In this document: piece by piece, positions 14,565 to 18,592 of the stretch
How positions within the stretch are numbered: position 1 is the stretch's first letter
Layout: the number at the start of each line of letters is the position of its first letter
Origin: an uncultured Clostridia bacterium
GTDB taxonomy: Bacteria; Bacillota_A; Clostridia; TANB77; CAG-508
Reading direction: 5' to 3'
DNA: 18,592 nucleotides
Assembly (NCBI GenBank): GCA_948852375.1
Contig: CAQOYX010000026.1
Span: 1 to 18,592, forward strand
Notes under the pieces: generated by a model
Databases searched by the model: none
What the model was told of the DNA's origin: nothing
What the model saw: only the letters and a program-made list of their open reading frames with translations
Position numbers and translations under genes: made by a program

Positions 14565-14927
14565 ATGGTAGAGATAACTTATCACAAAGAAGGGGATTTT
14601 TTCGTTCCTGACTTATATTTAGAAAATGAGAATTACGAAAATGATTATATTATTGGAAAGTATGGGCATTTAAGATTAGAATATTTAAAAAATTATAAAA
14701 AGGCTGAATATATAATAATGTTCATGAACAAAACTTTAAGAAAGCATATTGTAGAAACAGACAAACAAGCTAAAAGAAGATTTGAAATACTTATAAAACA
14801 AATGTTAGAACAAAATCCTATTGATGAAAATTTGAAAAATACTGACCCTTTAAAATGGACAGGACTTATGAATAATTATAAACATTCAGTTGAAGAAATA
14901 ATATATAGAGAACTAATTTATTGTTAA
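14565..14927 (+). CDS. tnpV: TnpV family transposon protein
   Basis: 120 residues, full length for TnpV (about 110-130). The family pattern is clear: an EITYHKEGDFFVPDL start, GKYGHLRLEYLKNY at 32-45, AKRRFEILIKQM, and a VEEIIYRELIY end. TnpV is carried by Tn4451/Tn4453-type mobilizable transposons of clostridia; its biochemical role is not established. A strong AGGAGG precedes ATG. With the serine recombinase remnant and the MobV gene it marks the older element. Confidence 0.85.
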   Translation: MVEITYHKEGDFFVPDLYLENENYENDYIIGKYGHLRLEYLKNYKKAEYIIMFMNKTLRKHIVETDKQAKRRFEILIKQMLEQNPIDENLKNTDPLKWTGLMNNYKHSVEEIIYRELIYC

Positions 14928-14936
14928 TCAATATAG

Positions 14937-14967
14937 TAGAGCAGAGATTTGTTTATACTCTGCTCTA
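14937..14967. terminator. Bidirectional terminator between tnpV and the HD gene
   Basis: Perfect 10-bp stem TAGAGCAGAG/CTCTGCTCTA with an 11-nt loop between two convergent genes. Confidence 0.75.
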
Positions 14968-14974
14968 TGTAATT

Positions 14975-15583
14975 TTATAAATTTTCTTTTATTTCTGGGA
15001 ACAAGTCATATAAATTGTACCCCAACAAATCATCAAAATATTCTTTTAATTTATATGTTTCTTTTATATGATATTGAGTATTTGAATAAGCTCCTCTTCT
15101 AATCATAATATCAATTAACCTTTTATCTATTGTAAATACTTTTCCACCTTGTGGACACATTAAATCACATAAATTTATTAATTTTTCTTCTATTGTGTAT
15201 TTATGTGTTTTTACAAACTCTGCTATAGAAGGTTTATCTTGTGGATTTGGAACTCCTCCAGCTGTGCAAATAATATCATTATTCAAATATGAGTGTGTTA
15301 TACATATATTGCAATATTCTTCATCATATCCTTTATCTTTTAAATAGTTATATCCACTTATCTCATGTCCATGAGATTCTCCAGTATATTTTCCAATATC
15401 ATGCAAATATCCTAATGTTATTGTTTTATCAGTATCTACATTATGCCCTTTTTCAGTTAAAGCTTTAGCAATTTTTCCTGCTGTATCTCCTACACAAATA
15501 CAATGGTCTATCCATCTATCACTTTTCGTTTTTCCTCTATATTCTTCTATCATTTGTAACGCTAGTTCTTTTGTCAATTTCAT
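14975..15583 (-). CDS. HD-domain phosphohydrolase
   Basis: 202 residues starting MKLTKELALQM at ATG 15581-15583 after AAGGAG; a longer reading upstream lacks a binding site. The HD superfamily metal ligands are visible: DHC near 27, GYLHDIGKY at about 59-67, a His in ESHGHEISG, and THSYL near 100. Such enzymes cleave phosphoesters of nucleotides or second messengers, and the substrate cannot be told. It is the last gene of a four-gene minus-strand operon of nucleotide-handling enzymes, 10 nt after the histidine phosphatase. Confidence 0.75.
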   Translation of the reverse strand: MKLTKELALQMIEEYRGKTKSDRWIDHCICVGDTAGKIAKALTEKGHNVDTDKTITLGYLHDIGKYTGESHGHEISGYNYLKDKGYDEEYCNICITHSYLNNDIICTAGGVPNPQDKPSIAEFVKTHKYTIEEKLINLCDLMCPQGGKVFTIDKRLIDIMIRRGAYSNTQYHIKETYKLKEYFDDLLGYNLYDLFPEIKENL

Positions 15584-15593
15584 ATATTTCTCC

Positions 15594-16126
15594 TTACATT
15601 TCATATTCTGTAATTCCACAATTACTTGATCCAAATTCTTGTAACATTCCATCTTTTGGTAATTTATTAAAATAAAAATACACTGCTCTTGCCACTCCAC
15701 CATGTGTTACTAAAAGAATATTTTTATCTTTATATTTTTCTTTTATTTCATCTAAAAAATTTCTAACTCTTTTAAATAAATCTTGTATACTTTCTAATCC
15801 TTCTACTTTAATTTTAGAATAATAATTCCAATAATCAGTATAGTAAAATTCGCCGAGTTCTTTGCCTGTATATATACCACAATCTCTTTCTTCAATTCTG
15901 TTATCAAAAATTACTGGAACATCATTTATATTATAATATTGCAAGTATGTCTAGTTCTTAATAATGGAGAACAAATAATTAAATCAATATCTATATTTTT
16001 AATAATTTCTTGCGCTTTTTTAGCTTGTAATATTCCTGTTTCATTTATATCTTCATCTAATTTTCCATTATACTTTTTTTCAATATTACACTTTGTCAAT
16101 CCATGTCTAATTACATATAACTTCAT
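15594..16126 (-). pseudogene. Histidine phosphatase (phosphoglycerate mutase-like), one frame break
   Basis: The product is about 177 residues with one base restored near 15945. MKLYVIRHGLT has the catalytic RHG His at 8. PLLRTRHT, ERDCGIYTGKE and LVTHGG with the second catalytic His complete the family signature. These enzymes remove phosphates through a phosphohistidine intermediate. ATG follows AGGAGG, and the gene is coupled to the GNAT gene before it. The break (HTCN|YYNINDVPV) is a single-base loss, so truncation or sequencing error are both possible. Confidence 0.75.
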
Positions 16127-16137
16127 TTTATTTCCTC

Positions 16138-16740
16138 CTACAATTTTTTTTCATATATAAATGCTTTTTCACTTGATATATTTCCCAATTTACCATACTC
16201 TTGATTTTTTACAATAGTTTCATAGATTTTTTCGCACCCACAATTTTCATAAAACTTAAAATTACATGATTCATCTGTTAATATTTGTAGATTTTTCATA
16301 TTATCTTTTTTTGCTAACTTAAATACTTCAAGTAATAGTTTCTTCCCAATATTTTTTCCTCTATAATCTTTGTCAACTATCAATATAGAAACTTCGCCAT
16401 CAAAATAGTTTTCTAATTCTTTAGGTAAATAATCATAATTGTTTTCATAGACCTTTAAAGCATCTAAATCTTTAATATCTTTACTTTTGTATAATTGTTT
16501 TTTCATAATTGTGTAAAATTTCTTTTTCAATAAATGTTTTTTAGAATTATCTTTTGAATATCCACTAAATCCAATTAATTTTCTTTCGTCCTTACAAGTA
16601 ACAATTTTTTCGCTTTCTTCTAATATTGTAAATAAATATATCCAAGCACAAATATTACCTGTCGCACCACATTCTTTTTTACCTAAATTCCATTCATTTG
16701 CTAGAAGCTTTACTGCTTGTTTCATTTCTGAATAATACAT
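16138..16740 (-). CDS. GNAT family N-acetyltransferase
   Basis: 200 residues. The acetyl-CoA-binding core is VSILIVDKDYRGKNIGKKLLLEVFKLA (about 131-157; R-x-x-x-x-G-K), followed by LQILTDESCNFKFYENCGC, typical of GNAT enzymes. The substrate is unknown. ATG overlaps by one base the stop of the upstream hydrolase gene, with AGGAG inside that gene, so translation is coupled. It is intact. Confidence 0.75.
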   Translation of the reverse strand: MYYSEMKQAVKLLANEWNLGKKECGATGNICAWIYLFTILEESEKIVTCKDERKLIGFSGYSKDNSKKHLLKKKFYTIMKKQLYKSKDIKDLDALKVYENNYDYLPKELENYFDGEVSILIVDKDYRGKNIGKKLLLEVFKLAKKDNMKNLQILTDESCNFKFYENCGCEKIYETIVKNQEYGKLGNISSEKAFIYEKKL

Positions 16741-18181
16741 TATCTTTCTCCTAATTTATTAAATAAATCTTTGTATATTTTATCAACATTCAAATAATTA
16801 ACTACTGTTATTTTATGATTATTGTTTTTTAATTCATAAGATGTGTCATCATTGATATAGGGACAACTAACTTCTTTTGTATCAAACCATTCTTTATTAA
16901 TCATATATGCTATAACACTAATATCCCAAATAACTCTTCTTTCTTGAATACCATGTACACCATCATTATAAAATCTTTGGCATAAATAGTCGCATAATTC
17001 ACTTTTTCCTTTTAAGAAATGCTCTAGTTCATATATTAATGTCCTTAAATTAGATGCAACATTTTTACAAGGTATAATGGTTAATTTTACTTTTGATTCA
17101 AAAACAGTTCTCACAGCTTGTATATCTTGCTTAAAATTAAATTCTTTATTATCTTTGTTTAAAAAGCTGTGTCCTCCAAGCCATATAACTTCAATCTTAT
17201 CTACTATTTTAGGTTCTTTCTTTATGGCAATAGCTACATTTGTTATTGCTCCTATTGCTAAAATATAGGTTTTATCATTTTTATTTGCAATTTCGATAAT
17301 TTTATTTACTGCATCATTTTCTTCATTATAGCCATTTACTATATAATCTGTTGAACCTTTAAATATTTGTTAGTCCAATCAAAATTTAACCAATTACATA
17401 TTTTAATGATTTCATTATAACTTTTATCAGTCCCTTCTTCTATTGATATATTATTATCATGATGATATGGTGCTACTGTAATAGCCTCAATATTGAATTT
17501 GTTCTGTGATTTTAATAAATAAGATAGTGCAAATTGGTCATCACATTCGTTATATATATCTGTGTCTAAAATAACATTTGCTTTTTGATTATCTTCTTTT
17601 TTATTTAATTTTGATATTCTTTCATATATTTCTTTCCATTTTGAAACTCTATCTAATGTTCGTTCTTTTTGATTATACCTTGTATTCATTGTATAAACTT
17701 TAATACTATTATTTATTAAATCTAAACTTATTCTTGTGCTATCTTCAATCATTAAATCAATATTATTTTCTAAACATACTACTGTTTTTGCATGTTTGTC
17801 ATAGGCATCTGTAAATATTAATTTATCATAGACAATATCATATTTATTTAACCACTCTTTTGTTAATTGATGAGGGTTTGTATATTCTCCATTATTTCTT
17901 CCAGTTATAATATATATTTCGTGTCCATCTTCTTTTAATTTTTTAATATAGTAAGAAGAGTCTTCTATTGGTTTTAGTTTTCTTGCAAAGTTTTCAATAT
18001 TTGCCCTATAAAAATTATTTTCTTCCTCATCTGTCCAATCAAACATTCCTTTTCTTAAATATTCTGGATTTTCATTTATAATTCCTGTGTTTCTTAATTC
18101 TTTATCATGTTTTAAATATTCTTTTAATAATGTATCATCAAAATTAGATATGCAATTATCTATATCTATACCTATTCTCAC
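16740..18181 (-). CDS. HAD 5'-nucleotidase fused to nucleoside hydrolase, one frame break
   Basis: GTG at 18179-18181 after AGGAG. Residues 1-190 are a HAD nucleotidase of the NT5C type: MRIGIDIDNC nucleophile motif, IYIITGRN, and MIEDS acidic motif. In the same frame, after RISKLNKKEDNQK, a nucleoside hydrolase starts with ILDTDIYNECDDQFAL, which binds the catalytic calcium; after the break come AIGAITN and NVASNLRTLIYELEHFL. The two activities are consecutive: nucleotide to nucleoside, then base plus ribose. A one-base loss in an A run near 17358 breaks the frame (TNKYLK|GSTDYIVNGYN). The fusion may be real, since no ATG or stop lies at the joint, or it may hide two genes. Confidence 0.7.
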
Positions 18182-18208
18182 TTTTCTGCTCCTTATCTTT
18201 ATTTTACC

Positions 18209-18240
18209 AAAGGCATATTATCATAAAAAATGTCTATTTT
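18209..18240 (-). promoter_or_regulatory. Candidate promoter of the hydrolase operon
   Basis: On the minus strand TTGTTG, 18 bp, GATAAT, just upstream of the AGGAG and GTG start at 18181. It is weak but the best fit in the leader. Confidence 0.4.
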
Positions 18241-18261
18241 CAACAAACTTTGGCTAAAAAG

Positions 18262-18301
18262 GTTAAATGTAAAAGTAAATTCCACATTTAACAGAATTTA
18301 C
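18262..18301. other. Overlapping, mutually exclusive hairpins
   Basis: GTTAAATGT/ACATTTAAC (18262-18270 with 18284-18292) and GTAAATTC/GAATTTAC (18275-18282 with 18294-18301) interlock, so only one can form at a time. This could be a regulatory switch or overlapping protein sites. Confidence 0.45.
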
Positions 18302-18350
18302 TAGTCCAAGAGAAAAGTCCATAGAATTAAGGATTAGTTCACCTTTTTAA

Positions 18351-18380
18351 TTGCATTTTGTAATAAAAATATGCTAAAAT
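18351..18380 (+). promoter_or_regulatory. Extended -10 promoter of a candidate RNA
   Basis: TTGCAT (18351-18356), 18 bp, TGC TAAAAT (18372-18380). It reads rightwards into a region without an ORF. Confidence 0.55.
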
Positions 18381-18386
18381 ATAATT

Positions 18387-18592
18387 AAATTAAAGAAAAA
18401 TTTCAAATGGTAGCATGATTAATACACGACTGGCTTTGAATTTTTTAAAATAAATTCCACTCGTGTTTATGTGCAATTTTAAATTAAAACTTTACTTGGG
18501 TATATGTAAAATTTAGTTTAGATTAGTTTTTCTTTAGTAAGTTAGGTTTAAGTTGAATCTCATTGGCGGGAACCTTTTTGAGATTCAACTTT
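18387..18592 (+). ncRNA. Candidate structured non-coding RNA, unidentified
   Basis: About 205 nt from the promoter at 18351-18380 to a perfect 13-bp terminator stem (18550-18562 with 18579-18591). There is no usable ORF. An internal long hairpin (about 18427-18471) has ACACGA-C-TGG and CCA-C-TCGTGT arms with symmetric mismatches, then GAATTT/AAATTC pairing. I do not recognise it as tmRNA, 6S, SRP or a known riboswitch. It could be an untranslated leader of a gene beyond the window. Confidence 0.5.
18550..18591 (+). terminator. Intrinsic terminator at the right edge
   Basis: Perfect 13-bp stem AAGTTGAATCTCA/TGAGATTCAACTT with a 16-nt loop. The T run starts at the window edge. Confidence 0.75.

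Overview
The window is very AT-rich (roughly a quarter G+C) and uses the standard code: TGG for Trp, TGA as a stop. Ribosome binding sites are purine-rich and genes are packed tightly. This fits a low-GC Firmicutes, probably a gut Clostridia or Bacilli relative. Most genes run on the minus strand.

Layout. (1) 1-2025: a broken D12-type adenine methyltransferase, a small protein with a paralogue at 12.7 kb, and the C-terminal half of a large serine recombinase. (2) 2078-12032: about 10 kb between two copies of a 73/74-bp direct repeat. In order it holds a likely type I toxin-antitoxin locus, a 58-residue ORF, an ISLre2/UPF0236-type transposase, a block of small Cro/CI regulators with operators, and a filamentous phage (inovirus) gene set running right to left from 11253 to 6188: a small acidic protein, an ssDNA-binding-protein candidate, a small membrane protein, major coat, adsorption (pIII-like), pVI-like, Zot/pI ATPase, a cis-acting intergenic region and a gene II/X-type replication initiator. 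A two-gene patch of higher G+C (11399-12510) straddles the right repeat. (3) 12673-14927: the paralogue, a MobV relaxase with an oriT-like site, and TnpV. Together with the recombinase remnant this recalls a Tn4451-type mobilizable element split by the phage region. (4) 14975-18181: an operon of a HAD nucleotidase fused to a nucleoside hydrolase, a GNAT acetyltransferase, a histidine phosphatase and an HD phosphohydrolase. (5) 18182-18592: non-coding, with a candidate structured RNA.

Main observation. Each of the three long inovirus proteins (Rep, pIII-long, Zot) is interrupted by exactly two +1 frame changes. All six lie at a CGG triplet in codon phase, preceded by a codon ending in A and followed by A or T. 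Skipping the C restores a Gly codon (GGA/GGT) and the family sequence, including the Zot Walker A motif. I found no CGG codon used as Arg in the other phage genes. The other CGG triplets on the coding strand have C as third base of a codon followed by Gly. The adsorption gene also has an in-frame T8 run where the -1 frame opens exactly at the run, over about 187 nt that are coding-like in both frames. Frame breaks outside the phage are mostly single-base losses of the opposite sense and look like decay or sequencing error. The data fit translational recoding at CGG (hungry-codon +1 shift or quadruplet decoding), but a systematic sequence artefact cannot be excluded from the sequence alone.
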